Assembly (NCBI RefSeq): GCF_009602465.1
Contig: NZ_WBKP01000022.1
Coordinates: 1-56,109 of the forward strand
DNA: 56,109 bases
DNA from: Cumulibacter manganitolerans
GTDB taxonomy: Bacteria; Actinomycetota; Actinomycetes; Mycobacteriales; Antricoccaceae
Reading direction: 5' to 3'
Of the stretch, positions 44,494-53,168 are shown piece after piece. The position numbers were made by a program, and so were the translations under genes. The number at the start of each line of letters is the position of its first letter. The first letter of the stretch is position 1. Below the pieces are notes generated by a model that was given only the letters and a program-made list of their open reading frames with translations, searched no databases and had not been told where the DNA came from.

Positions 44494-47400
44494 CGGTCTA
44501 TTCTCACGGCTCGAGCTCGCGGGTGGCGACGACTCCCGAGCCGGCTACCGGCTCCGCCACATCGAGGTCCTCAACTGGGGCACGTTCGACAAGCACGTCT
44601 GGCGGCTGGCTCCCAGGTCCGACTCGGCGCTGCTCACCGGGGACATCGGGTCGGGCAAGTCGACGCTCGTCGACGCGGTGACGACGCTCCTGATGCCGGC
44701 ACACAGGATCGCGTACAACAAGGCCGCCGGGGCAGACACCCGCGAGCGGTCACTGCGGTCGTACGTCGAGGGCCACTACAAGTCGGAGCGCGTCGAGTCC
44801 TCCGGCAGATCTCGTGCCATCGGGCTTCGCTCGGGCTCCCGTACCTACTCGGTGATCGTCGGCGTGTTCGGCAACGACGGCTATGACGAGACGGTCACCC
44901 TCGCACAGGTCTTCCAGCAGCGCGAGCCCACCGGCCAACCGTACCGATTCTTCGTCACGGCGCGACAGGAACTGTCGATCGCGACGGACTTCGCGGACTT
45001 CGGTTCCGACCTCCGCGACCTGCGCAAGCGGTTACGGGGCACCGGAGCCGACATCTTCGACGAGTTTCCCAAGTACGCCACCTCGCTGCGGCGGCTGCTC
45101 GGGATCCGCTCGGAGCAGGCCCTGGAGCTGTTCCACCAGACCGTCTCGATGAAGTCCGTCGGCAATCTCAACGACTTCGTCCGCGACCACATGCTGGAGC
45201 CCAGCGATTCCAGCGGCCGGGTCGGCGACATCATCGCGCACTTCGACGACCTCACCAAGGCGCACGACGCGGTCAAGAGGGCCCGCGAGCAGCTGGAGGT
45301 CCTGACGCCGATCACGGTCACAGCAGCGAAGTACGACGATGCCCTGCGGCAGCGCGACGGCGTTGAGCAGGAACGGGCGGCCGTGCGGCTGTTTATCGCC
45401 GAGCTCCGAGCCGGTCTGCTCGAGGCGGAGGTCCGCCGGCTCGAGTCCGAGAAAGAGCGATGGGGCGAGGAGCTGGGCGCCGCGAAGACCCAGCAGCGAC
45501 TGCTCGCCGACCGCCGCGACGCGCTCATCGAAGAACGCGCCAGGGAGGGTGGTGACCGGATCGGCGAGCTCGAACGGCTCGCCCGCGAAGCGCGCACGCA
45601 GGCCGCGCAGCGGCGTCTCGCGCGCGACCAGTTCGATGCTGCGATCTCCGACGCCGGGCTCGATCCCATCACCGGCAGCGGCGGGTTCGAGGCGTTGACC
45701 ACTCGCGTCGCGGGCGAGCTCCCGAAGCTCACCGAGGCCAAGCGCGCACTCGACAACGACGCTGCGGAGGCGATCGCGCGTGAGAAGGACCTCAAGCGAC
45801 GACGTGCCGTGGTCGACGAGGAACTCGAGAGCCTGCAGCAGCGCACGAGCAACCTGCCGATCGAGCAGGTCGACGTCCGGGTGCAGCTGTGCGCTGACCT
45901 CGATCTCAGCGTCGAGGAGCTGCCGTATGCCGGTGAGCAGCTCGATCTCCGTGAGGAGCACGCCGAGTGGCGTGGCGCCGCCGAACGCGTACTTCGTGGG
46001 TTTGCGCTGTCGCTGCTCGTGCCCCAGCGCCATTACGAGGCGGTCGCCGGGTGGGTCAACGGCCGACGGCTGACCTTCCGCGGGCGCGGCGACCGTGAGA
46101 TAGGCGCCCGGCTCACCTATGTCCGCGTTCCTGACCGTCAGCTGGCGCTGCAGCCGGCGTCGGGCGGTCCACTCGCTCTCGCCGACTGCATCCAGATCAA
46201 GGACGGCCCGTTCACGGCCTACCTCTCCGGCGAGCTCGGCAAGCGCGCCGACCACCGCTGCGCGCGAACTCTCGAGGAGTTCCGGACCGAGCGCCGGGCG
46301 GTCACGCGTGCGGGCCAGGTCCGGTCCGGTGACCGTCACGACAAGGACGACCGGCATGACATCAACGACCCGCGGCGGTGGGTACTCGGCTGGGCGAACG
46401 AACGAAAGATCGCGGCGCTTCGTGGCGAGATCGAGAACCTCGACGCGGAGCTGGCCGCGGCGGCGGGTGAGTCCGCGCGGATCCTCGGAGAGCGTGACAC
46501 CGTCCAGTCACGCCTTCAGGCATTGGCCCGCCTGGAGGGGTACCTGTCGTGGTCAGAGCTCGACGCGGACGAGGCAGTGGATCGCGCCACCTCGCACGAC
46601 CAGGAGCGGGCGCGGCTGGCAGCCGGCTCATCCCGGCTCGTCGAGATCGGCCGAGAGCTCGATGCCGCCGAGCGCCAGGCAACCGGGGTCACGCAGCGCA
46701 TCGACGAGCTGACCGGCCGGCTGGCCACTACTGCGCAGGCTGCCGATTCGTCCACCCGCGAGCGGCAGCGTGACCTTGAGCTGATCTCGGCCGTCCCGGA
46801 GGACGAATGCGCCGCGGCTCGATCGGCGTACGCCGCCCTCCACGAGCGACTTCGCGGCAGACGGCCGACGCGCGCGGCCGACTGCGCTTCGGCCGAGTCG
46901 GCGCTTAGCGATGAGCTGTACGGGCGGATCGAGCGACTGGGCCGCGAGCTCGGCGGCTTCGGGCAACGGCTGGTCCAGGACATGGGCGAGGTGCTGCGCC
47001 GCTGGCCCGAGCTGCGCGCCGACCTCGATGCCGCGGTGGAATCGCGCGGCGACTTCGTGGCGCTGCGGGAACGCGTCGCCGGCGACGACCTTCCGCGGTT
47101 CGAGACGGAGTTCAAGCATCAGCTCAACAAGAATGCGATCCAGGAGCTCGCCGGCTTCAACAACTGGCTGGGCCGCCAGGCCGCCGCCATCGACGAGCGT
47201 GTCGGCCGGATCAACGAGGCGCTCGGTGCCGTCCCGTACAACCCGGGGCGGTACATCCGGCTGGAGAAGGAGCCGACATCCAACCAGGAGGTCGCGCAGT
47301 TCCGCGGCGACCTGCGCAACCTCACGAACGACAGCCTGCGTGTCGACGGCGACCAGTACTCCGAACAACGATTCCTGGACGTCCAGCGGATCATCGAACG

Positions 47401-47890
47401 ATTCCGCGGCCGGGACGGCTTCGCCGACTCCGACAAGGCGTGGACCCGACGGGTCACCGACGTCCGCAACTGGTTCGTGTTCTCGGCGTCCGAACGCGAT
47501 CGTGATACCCACGTCGAATGGGAGCACTACAGCGATTCCGACGGTAAGTCCGGTGGCCAGAAGGAGAAGCTCGCCTACACCATCCTCGCCGCTTCGCTCG
47601 CGTACCAGTTCGGGCTTGAATGGGGAGCGGTGAAGTCGAAGGACTTCCGGTTCGCCGTCATCGACGAGGCCTTCGGGAGGGGCTCGGACGCGTCGACCCG
47701 CTACGCGCTGGAGCTGTTCGACCGCCTGGGACTGCAGCTGCTGATCGTGACGCCGCTGCAGAAGGTGCACATCATCGAGCCGTATGTGAAGGCCATCGGC
47801 TTCGTTGACAATCCGGACGGCACGTTCTCGCGGCTGTACACGATGACGATCGAGGAATACCGTGCACGTCGAGACGGCGGCAGCGCATGA
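44486..47890 (+). CDS. jetC: Wadjet subunit JetC (SMC-like ATPase)
   Basis: SMC/MukB-like ATPase of 1,134 residues that drives DNA loop extrusion. The head is split: Walker A TGDIGSGKST with K58 at the N-terminus, signature KSGGQKEK at 1021-1028, and Walker B D1060-E1061 (FAVIDEAFGRG). Between them are two long coiled-coil arms, about 265-460 and 640-760 or beyond, rich in Glu/Arg/Ala, around a hinge-like globular part (about 470-630). An R-loop-like segment ASERDRDTHVEWEHY precedes the signature. The length fits type I JetC proteins. The stop and the jetD start share ATGA. Confidence 0.93.
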   Translation: MTDGLFSRLELAGGDDSRAGYRLRHIEVLNWGTFDKHVWRLAPRSDSALLTGDIGSGKSTLVDAVTTLLMPAHRIAYNKAAGADTRERSLRSYVEGHYKSERVESSGRSRAIGLRSGSRTYSVIVGVFGNDGYDETVTLAQVFQQREPTGQPYRFFVTARQELSIATDFADFGSDLRDLRKRLRGTGADIFDEFPKYATSLRRLLGIRSEQALELFHQTVSMKSVGNLNDFVRDHMLEPSDSSGRVGDIIAHFDDLTKAHDAVKRAREQLEVLTPITVTAAKYDDALRQRDGVEQERAAVRLFIAELRAGLLEAEVRRLESEKERWGEELGAAKTQQRLLADRRDALIEERAREGGDRIGELERLAREARTQAAQRRLARDQFDAAISDAGLDPITGSGGFEALTTRVAGELPKLTEAKRALDNDAAEAIAREKDLKRRRAVVDEELESLQQRTSNLPIEQVDVRVQLCADLDLSVEELPYAGEQLDLREEHAEWRGAAERVLRGFALSLLVPQRHYEAVAGWVNGRRLTFRGRGDREIGARLTYVRVPDRQLALQPASGGPLALADCIQIKDGPFTAYLSGELGKRADHRCARTLEEFRTERRAVTRAGQVRSGDRHDKDDRHDINDPRRWVLGWANERKIAALRGEIENLDAELAAAAGESARILGERDTVQSRLQALARLEGYLSWSELDADEAVDRATSHDQERARLAAGSSRLVEIGRELDAAERQATGVTQRIDELTGRLATTAQAADSSTRERQRDLELISAVPEDECAAARSAYAALHERLRGRRPTRAADCASAESALSDELYGRIERLGRELGGFGQRLVQDMGEVLRRWPELRADLDAAVESRGDFVALRERVAGDDLPRFETEFKHQLNKNAIQELAGFNNWLGRQAAAIDERVGRINEALGAVPYNPGRYIRLEKEPTSNQEVAQFRGDLRNLTNDSLRVDGDQYSEQRFLDVQRIIERFRGRDGFADSDKAWTRRVTDVRNWFVFSASERDRDTHVEWEHYSDSDGKSGGQKEKLAYTILAASLAYQFGLEWGAVKSKDFRFAVIDEAFGRGSDASTRYALELFDRLGLQLLIVTPLQKVHIIEPYVKAIGFVDNPDGTFSRLYTMTIEEYRARRDGGSA

Positions 47891-49035
47891 CCCGTGGATG
47901 GACGACGCCGCGGGACATCGCGGCCGTGGTGCGCCGCAGGTGGGACGACGGCAGTCTGCTGCGCCGTTACGCGGGAGCTGCGCCCTTCGAGCCCATCCAG
48001 ATCCGGTTACGCGGTCCGAAGCCCGCAGAGATCGGCGACGACCTCGCCGCGGTGCGTGACTGGATCGCCGCGTTGGATGCCGGCCGCCGCGACGATGGCA
48101 GCTACGGCCTTGTCTGGCAGCCCGTCGGCGGTCGTGCCATCGGGCGTAACGAGATTCCTTTGCGCGCGATAATCGACCGGGCCGACCAGGTGTGGCAACT
48201 GCTCGGCGTCCGCGACGCCGTACACCGATTCGACGAGATCCTCGCACGAGCGGGTCACCGGACGGCGGTGCGCCGGTGGGTGGTGGCCAAGCCGCACGAC
48301 GCCCTCCGCCTGCACGAGCAGTTCGCCCGGCTGGTCGGGGCATACGACTGGCTCGACGCGCACCGCGGATCCGGGCGCTACCTGCGTGAGATCAGCGCGC
48401 CGGGCGTCGATACCAAGTTCGCCGAGCAGCACAGGGCAGTGCTTGCCGCGATCCTCGAGGTATCGCCGAGCCCGCCGAAGTTCCTGGCGGAGCTCGGGTT
48501 GCGGGCCAAACCGCGTCTGGTACGAATCCGCCCCGCGCCGATGCTCGGACTGCCGCGGCACACGACCGAGATCGCCCTGCGCCCTGTGGAGATGCGCCTC
48601 CTGGAGATCGCGCCACGTCGGGCGTTGGTGATCGAGAACGAGATCAGCTACCTCAGCGTGGACGTTCCCGCCGACGGCGTCGTGATCTGGGGAGAAGGCT
48701 TCGCGGTCGATCGAGTAGGTCGGCTTCCGTGGCTGAAGGACGCGCATGTGCGGTACTGGGGCGACCTCGACACGCATGGCTTCGCGATGCTCGATCAGCT
48801 TCGTGCCTGGCTTCCACAGACGACATCGGTCCTCATGGACCGAGCCACGCTGGTCGCCCACCGTGAGCGATGGGGAAGTGATACCAAGCCGACGAGCGCC
48901 GCCCTCGGCCGGCTGACCGCCGACGAGCTCGCGCTGTACACGGACCTGGTCACCGACGCCCTGGGTCCGCGGGTTCGCCTCGAGCAGGAGCGCATCGACT
49001 GGACGTGGGTCGAGAAGCTCCTCGCCACGGAGTAG
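47887..49035 (+). CDS. jetD: Wadjet nuclease subunit JetD (DUF3322/DUF2220, Toprim)
   Basis: Topoisomerase VI A-like nuclease of 382 residues that cuts plasmid DNA once JetABC has extruded it. The N-terminal DUF3322 part includes RDIAAVVRRRWDDGSLLRRY. The C-terminal DUF2220 Toprim fold shows E250 in LVIENEISYL and D293-x-D295 in YWGDLDTHGFAML, the metal-binding acidic residues. All appear intact. The gene closes the jetABCD operon. It ends with the usual WTWVEKLL helix, and 85 nt of non-coding sequence separates it from the next gene. Confidence 0.93.
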   Translation: MTRGWTTPRDIAAVVRRRWDDGSLLRRYAGAAPFEPIQIRLRGPKPAEIGDDLAAVRDWIAALDAGRRDDGSYGLVWQPVGGRAIGRNEIPLRAIIDRADQVWQLLGVRDAVHRFDEILARAGHRTAVRRWVVAKPHDALRLHEQFARLVGAYDWLDAHRGSGRYLREISAPGVDTKFAEQHRAVLAAILEVSPSPPKFLAELGLRAKPRLVRIRPAPMLGLPRHTTEIALRPVEMRLLEIAPRRALVIENEISYLSVDVPADGVVIWGEGFAVDRVGRLPWLKDAHVRYWGDLDTHGFAMLDQLRAWLPQTTSVLMDRATLVAHRERWGSDTKPTSAALGRLTADELALYTDLVTDALGPRVRLEQERIDWTWVEKLLATE

Positions 49036-49120
49036 GCCGAAGCCCGGCTCGTCTGTTGCTGGCGGACGGCGTGTCGGCCCGTCCGTCCCGATGCGGTGCC
49101 GCTGCCCGTAGTCTCCGAGC

Positions 49121-49996
49121 ATGAGTGAACGCGTCGCGGTGTACATCGATTTCGACAATGTGGTCATCTCGCGGTATGACGACGTGCACGGCAAGCAGGC
49201 GTGGCGCAAGGACGATCCGCGCCAGCACGGCCAGCCGGCAGGCTCGAAGGACCCGATCGACGTCAAGCTGACGGCGGCGCGGGTCGACATCGGGGCGATC
49301 ATCGACTTCGCCGCCTCGTTCGGAAGCGTCTCCTTGAGCCGCGCGTATGCGGACTGGTCGGTGCCGGTCAACGCGTCGTACCGCACCGAGCTCATCGAAC
49401 GGTCGCTGCACCTGGTCCAGCTCTTCCACGCCTCCGGCGTCAAGAACGGCGCGGACATCAGGCTCGCGGTCGACGCGGTCGAGGACCTGATGCGCCACCC
49501 CGAGATCACCCACGTCGTCCTGGTCGCCGGCGACTCCGACTTCGTACCGCTGGCCCAGAGCTGCAAGCAACTCGGCCGGTACGTGGTCGGCATCGGGGTC
49601 ACCGGGTCGACGAGCCGTGCCCTGGTGTCGGCCTGCAACGAGTTCATCGACTACGCGCATCTGCCGGGTGTCACACCGGCCCCTGTCTCGGAAGCGAAGA
49701 AGCCGGACGTCGCGGACAAGCCGGCAGCGACGAAGTCGGCGAAGCGCTCGCCCAAGAACTCCGCGGCGGTCGCGGCGACCAATCTCCTCGTCCGCGCGAC
49801 GCGGGTGGGCCTGCAGAAGAGTGATGACGACTGGGTCCACGCAGGTGGCGTCAAGAGCCAAATGCAGCGCATGGATCCCGCGTTCAAGGAGAAGTCGCTC
49901 GGCTTCTCCTCGTTCCGCGCCTTCGTCGAATCGCGTGGCGACCAGGTGGTCTCGAAGGTCGCGGAGAACGGCCAGCTCATGGTGCGGCTCAAGTGA
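49121..49996 (+). CDS. NYN-domain ribonuclease with C-terminal OST-HTH/LOTUS-like domain
   Basis: A 291-residue protein. The N-terminal NYN (PIN-like) domain has acidic residues D10 and D12 (YIDFDNVV), D112 and D118 (NGADIRLAVDAVE), and D138/D140 (VAGDSDF), so it should bind metal and cut RNA. A Lys/Ala/Pro-rich linker (about 180-212) leads to a domain of about 75 residues with NLLVRATRVGLQK, HAGGVKSQMQRMDPAF and GFSSFRAFVESRGD, the pattern of an OST-HTH RNA-binding module. TAGTCT lies 5 bp before the ATG and suggests a leaderless mRNA. It follows jetD in the same direction but has its own promoter-like element. Confidence 0.85.
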   Translation: MSERVAVYIDFDNVVISRYDDVHGKQAWRKDDPRQHGQPAGSKDPIDVKLTAARVDIGAIIDFAASFGSVSLSRAYADWSVPVNASYRTELIERSLHLVQLFHASGVKNGADIRLAVDAVEDLMRHPEITHVVLVAGDSDFVPLAQSCKQLGRYVVGIGVTGSTSRALVSACNEFIDYAHLPGVTPAPVSEAKKPDVADKPAATKSAKRSPKNSAAVAATNLLVRATRVGLQKSDDDWVHAGGVKSQMQRMDPAFKEKSLGFSSFRAFVESRGDQVVSKVAENGQLMVRLK

Positions 49997-49997
49997 G

Positions 49998-50026
49998 CTG
50001 CGACCGCTGACGATCGCCGGTCGCAG
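49998..50026 (+). terminator. Terminator-like hairpin after the NYN gene
   Basis: CTGCGACCG (49998-50006) pairs perfectly with CGGTCGCAG (50018-50026) around an 11-base loop, starting just after the stop codon. Further GC-rich inverted stretches (CCCGGCGGG-type) follow up to 50065, with no U-run. It marks the junction between the NYN gene and the decayed ATPase. Confidence 0.5.
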
Positions 50027-50070
50027 TCACGCCGGGCCCTGCCCCGGCGGGTCGAACCCGGCGGGGCCTT

Positions 50071-51150
50071 CCGGTCCACAAGTCGCCCGGCGATGCGGTC
50101 ATCGGCGCCACCGTCAACACCAGCGGCACCCTACGGGTGCGGGCCGCCAAGGTGGGCGCAGACACCGCGTTGGCCCAGATCGTCGCGCTCGTCCAGCAGG
50201 CGCAGAACTCCAAGGCTCCCGGACAGCGGTTGGCCGACAGGGCGGCGTTCTGGCTGGTGCTCGTCGCGCTGGGCGGCGGCGCCGGCACCTTCCTGGTCTG
50301 GCTCGCGGCAGGGGCAAGCGTGCAGACCGCGCTGCTGTTCGCCGTCACCGTCGTCGTGATCACCTGTCCCGATGCCCTCTGTCTGGCCACACCGACCGCC
50401 ATCATGGTGGGGTCCGCGCTGGGCGCCGGGCGCGGGATCCTGTTCAAGAACGCGACCGCGATCGAGACCGCCGCCCGCATCGACACCGTCGTCTTCGACA
50501 AGACCGGCACCCTGACCAAGGGCGAGCCGGAGGTCACGGAGGTCATCGTCGACGGAATCGAGCACGACCGGGTGCTCGCGCTCGCCGAAGCCCTCGAGCG
50601 TGAGTCCGCTCGCCGAAGCGGTCGTACGCCACGTCGACGCAACCGGCGTGCCGCGGCTCCAAGCCACGAGCTTCCGGAACGTCACCGGCATCGGTGCCCT
50701 CGCCGACGTCGAGGGCCATGCGGTGGCGATCGGCAACCGCCGCCTGATGGAGTCCGAAGGCATCAGCATCGGTGCACTCGAAGCCCGCCGCGACAAGGTC
50801 ACCTCCGGCGGTCGTACGGCGGTATTCGTCGGCGTCGACGGGGAGGTCGTGGCGGTCATCGGCATCGCCGACGCGGCCCGCGAGACGTCCGTGGCCGCCG
50901 TAGCAGCGTTGCACGAGGCCGGCATCCGCATGGTCATGCTTACCGGCGACAACCGGGCGACGGCCGATCGGATCGCCGAGGACCTGGGCATCGACGACGT
51001 GATCGCTGAGGTGCTGCCCGAGGACAAGGCCCATCAGGTCCAGCAGCCCCAGGCTCAGGGACGCGTCTTGGCGATGGTCGGGGACGGCGTCAACGACTCG
51101 CCTTCATTGGTGCAGGCCGACGTGGGTATCGCCGTCGGTGCCGGAGGACG
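50071..51150 (+). pseudogene. Heavy-metal P1B-type ATPase remnant (truncated, frameshifted)
   Basis: Homology begins abruptly at PVHKSPGDAVIGATVNTSG, missing the N-terminal half with the first helices and the TGES loop. It then shows the translocation motif TCPDALCLATPTAIMVG, the phosphorylation site DKTGTLTKG, a frame change near 50,600 (ALERES in one frame, SPLAEAVVRH in the next), then MLTGDNRATADRIAEDLG and MVGDGVNDSPSLVQADVGIAVGAG. After that the sequence is unrelated. Three lesions (5' loss, frameshift, 3' loss) make it a pseudogene. The CPD-type motif suggests a metal cation exporter. The leftover 3' frame runs into the DUF6448 gene. Confidence 0.85.
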
Positions 51151-51232
51151 CCCACGAATCATGATCTGGGTCAAGGCCGCGTACGCAGGCCCGACGTACG
51201 TTCGAGCCATCCCGACCACGGAGGAGCTCATC

Positions 51233-51880
51233 ATGACCGCCACCCTCATCGTCACGCTCGGCGTCGTCGCCGCGTTGGCCACCCTCGCTGCCGTGGTGCT
51301 GCTGAGGCCGAGGACCGCGAGCGCGCACTGCGACACCATGGACGGTCCCGCAGTACGGGACGGCCGGCTGGCTCTGGAGTCCGGCGATGTGCACATCGCC
51401 CTCAAGTGGGTGCAGCCGGACGGTGACGCCGAGCTGCGCCGGATCTTCTCGCAAGCGCAGGCAGCACGACGCCTCGGTGAGGATGCCCGGTTCGTCGCGG
51501 ACCAGTGGTTCCTCGAGAACCTCGTGCGCATCCACCGCGCCGGGGAAGGAGCGCCGTACACCGGTCTGCAGCCGGCCGGTGCGCCGATAGACGATCGCGT
51601 CCGGGCCGCGGACGAGGCTGTCGCTACCGGAAGCCTGGCGCCGCTGGTCGATCTGGTCCCCGCGCAGCAGCTTCCGGAGATCGAGCGGCGGTTCGCCGAA
51701 GTGCTGGCGCGCAAGGAGTTCGCGGCAGATGACGTGGACGCCGGCCGGGCCTACCTCGAGGCGTACATCGGGTTCTTCAAGCTGGCGGAGGGCCACGACC
51801 ACGGTCATGGGGACGCCGACCATGACCACGGTCATGGGCACGCCGAGCCGGACCACCACCCGGTTGGTCAGCACGCCTGA
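51233..51880 (+). CDS. DUF6448 family exported protein with His-rich tail
   Basis: A 215-residue protein. The N-terminal signal peptide or anchor is at about 3-25 (LIVTLGVVAALATLAAVVLL). The mature start AHCDTMDGPAVRDGRLAL and the core LVRIHRAGEGAPYTGLQPAG mark the DUF6448 family. The C-terminus is a metal-binding-like run of His/Asp/Gly repeats (GHDHGHGDADHDHGHGHAEP). The ATG has GGAGGAG upstream and is preferred over the longer frame inherited from the ATPase remnant. The function is unknown. A His-rich tail and the metal-ATPase neighbour point to metal binding outside the cytoplasm. Confidence 0.82.
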   Translation: MTATLIVTLGVVAALATLAAVVLLRPRTASAHCDTMDGPAVRDGRLALESGDVHIALKWVQPDGDAELRRIFSQAQAARRLGEDARFVADQWFLENLVRIHRAGEGAPYTGLQPAGAPIDDRVRAADEAVATGSLAPLVDLVPAQQLPEIERRFAEVLARKEFAADDVDAGRAYLEAYIGFFKLAEGHDHGHGDADHDHGHGHAEPDHHPVGQHA

Positions 51881-51922
51881 GCCGCCGCAGTGCGACTGCC
51901 GCAGCACCGGACCGGAGGAGCC

Positions 51923-52399
51923 ATGACCACGATCATGCTCATCGCCACCGCGATGATGATCGGCCTCGGCGCCGGCCTGGTGCTCCGGCGTTGGGTGGCC
52001 GCGCCCGCCCGGATCGAGTCGGTCTCCATGGAGCCCGCCCTTCAGCCCGGGCAACGTGTCCTTGTCCGCCCGCTGCGTTCGGTCGAGGGCGTGGCCCGAG
52101 GCGACGTGGTGCTGGTGCGCTCGGAGGAGCTCGGGCGGGTGGTGGTCAAGCGGGCCGTCGGTCTCCCGGGCGAGCACATCGTGCTAGACGCCGGAGGCCA
52201 TGTGTGGGTCGACGGACGTCGGCTCGCCGAGCCGTATGCCCGCCACAGCCCACAGGCGGTCCGACCGGCGACGTACGCCGTCCCCGCGCGGAGCCTGTTC
52301 CTGCTCGGTGACAACAGGCCGATCTCCGATGACAGCCGAAGCTGGCGACAGCCTTATCTGCGGGAGGATGCTCTGGTGGGCCGGGTCATCCGGCTCTGA
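51923..52399 (+). CDS. Signal peptidase I-like protein (S26 family)
   Basis: A 158-residue membrane-bound serine protease with one N-terminal transmembrane helix (about 3-21), the catalytic S35 in ESVSMEPAL, K76 in VVVKRAVGLPGE, and the GDNRPISDDSRSW box. All type I signal peptidase boxes are present in a minimal form without the large insert. GGAGGAGCC precedes the ATG. It lies 42 nt after the DUF6448 gene and 10 nt before the Crp/Fnr gene, so it is probably in one operon with both. It may process the DUF6448 signal peptide. Confidence 0.88.
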   Translation: MTTIMLIATAMMIGLGAGLVLRRWVAAPARIESVSMEPALQPGQRVLVRPLRSVEGVARGDVVLVRSEELGRVVVKRAVGLPGEHIVLDAGGHVWVDGRRLAEPYARHSPQAVRPATYAVPARSLFLLGDNRPISDDSRSWRQPYLREDALVGRVIRL

Positions 52400-52409
52400 G
52401 AGGACCGCC

Positions 52410-53120
52410 ATGAGCAAGCAGCCAAGTGCACCCTCGGGTGCCGCCGCGGCGCACGACCATCGGTTCCACTGCGTCAGCCTGGTGCCGATCTTCGCCACCC
52501 TCTCGGAGGACGACCGGCACCGGGTCGCAGCCGTGGCTCGGACGCGCTACTACGACCGGCAGCAGAGGATCTTCGCCCCCGGCGACCACCCCGGGCTGCA
52601 CATCGTCCACCGCGGGCAGGTGAAGCTCTATCGGCTGACCGACAGCGGAGCCGAGCAGCTCGTTCGCATCGTCGGCCCTGGAGACTTTCTCGGCGAGACC
52701 GCCCTTCTGACGACCGTCGAAGCCGACGACTTCGCGGAGGCGGTCCAGCCGAGCGAGGTGTGCTCGATCAGCCGCGACGACATCACGGCCCTGCTCGAGC
52801 GCAGTCCAGACGTTGCGCTCGACCTGCTCAAGGCGGTGGCCGGCCGGCTCCACGTCGCGGAGAGCCAGCTCTCCGCGCTGTCCGGACTCTCCGTGGGCGA
52901 ACGCCTGGCCAGGCACCTGCTCGAGCAGTCCGTCGCCGCGGGCGGCGGTCGGTTCCGGCTCGCCACCACCAAGAAGGACCTCGCGTCGTACCTCGGGACG
53001 ACGCCGGAGACCATCAGCCGGCGCCTGGCAGCGATGCGCGAACGCGGCCTGATCCGGCTCGGCCCGGGACGCCTGGTGGAGATCCTCGACGCAGAGGGCC
53101 TCCGTGGCTTCCAGCCTTGA
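52410..53120 (+). CDS. Crp/Fnr-family transcriptional regulator
   Basis: A 236-residue regulator. A His/Cys-containing N-terminus (HDHRFHCVSLVPIF) precedes a cyclic-nucleotide-binding-like barrel (about 30-145, with IVGPGDFLGETALL), a long dimer helix (LDLLKAVAGRLHVAESQLSAL), and a winged helix with DLASYLGTTPETISRRLAAMRE near the C-terminus. The N-terminal FHCVSLVPIF resembles Fnr-like proteins in which a cysteine senses redox or metal. It lacks the multi-cysteine 4Fe-4S cluster of E. coli FNR. GAGAGGA precedes the ATG. Regulation of the upstream two genes is plausible from the operon layout. Confidence 0.88.
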   Translation: MSKQPSAPSGAAAAHDHRFHCVSLVPIFATLSEDDRHRVAAVARTRYYDRQQRIFAPGDHPGLHIVHRGQVKLYRLTDSGAEQLVRIVGPGDFLGETALLTTVEADDFAEAVQPSEVCSISRDDITALLERSPDVALDLLKAVAGRLHVAESQLSALSGLSVGERLARHLLEQSVAAGGGRFRLATTKKDLASYLGTTPETISRRLAAMRERGLIRLGPGRLVEILDAEGLRGFQP

Positions 53121-53168
53121 TCCGCTGAGGTCACCAGGCTGGACGGCGATGCGGTGTGCGCTCGGCGT

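Noticed and set aside
50600-51880. A single fused ATPase-DUF6448 protein from the continuous 3' frame
   Set aside because: The frame is continuous only by chance after deletion. DUF6448 has its own ATG, ribosome site and signal peptide, and ATPase homology ends about 80 nt earlier.
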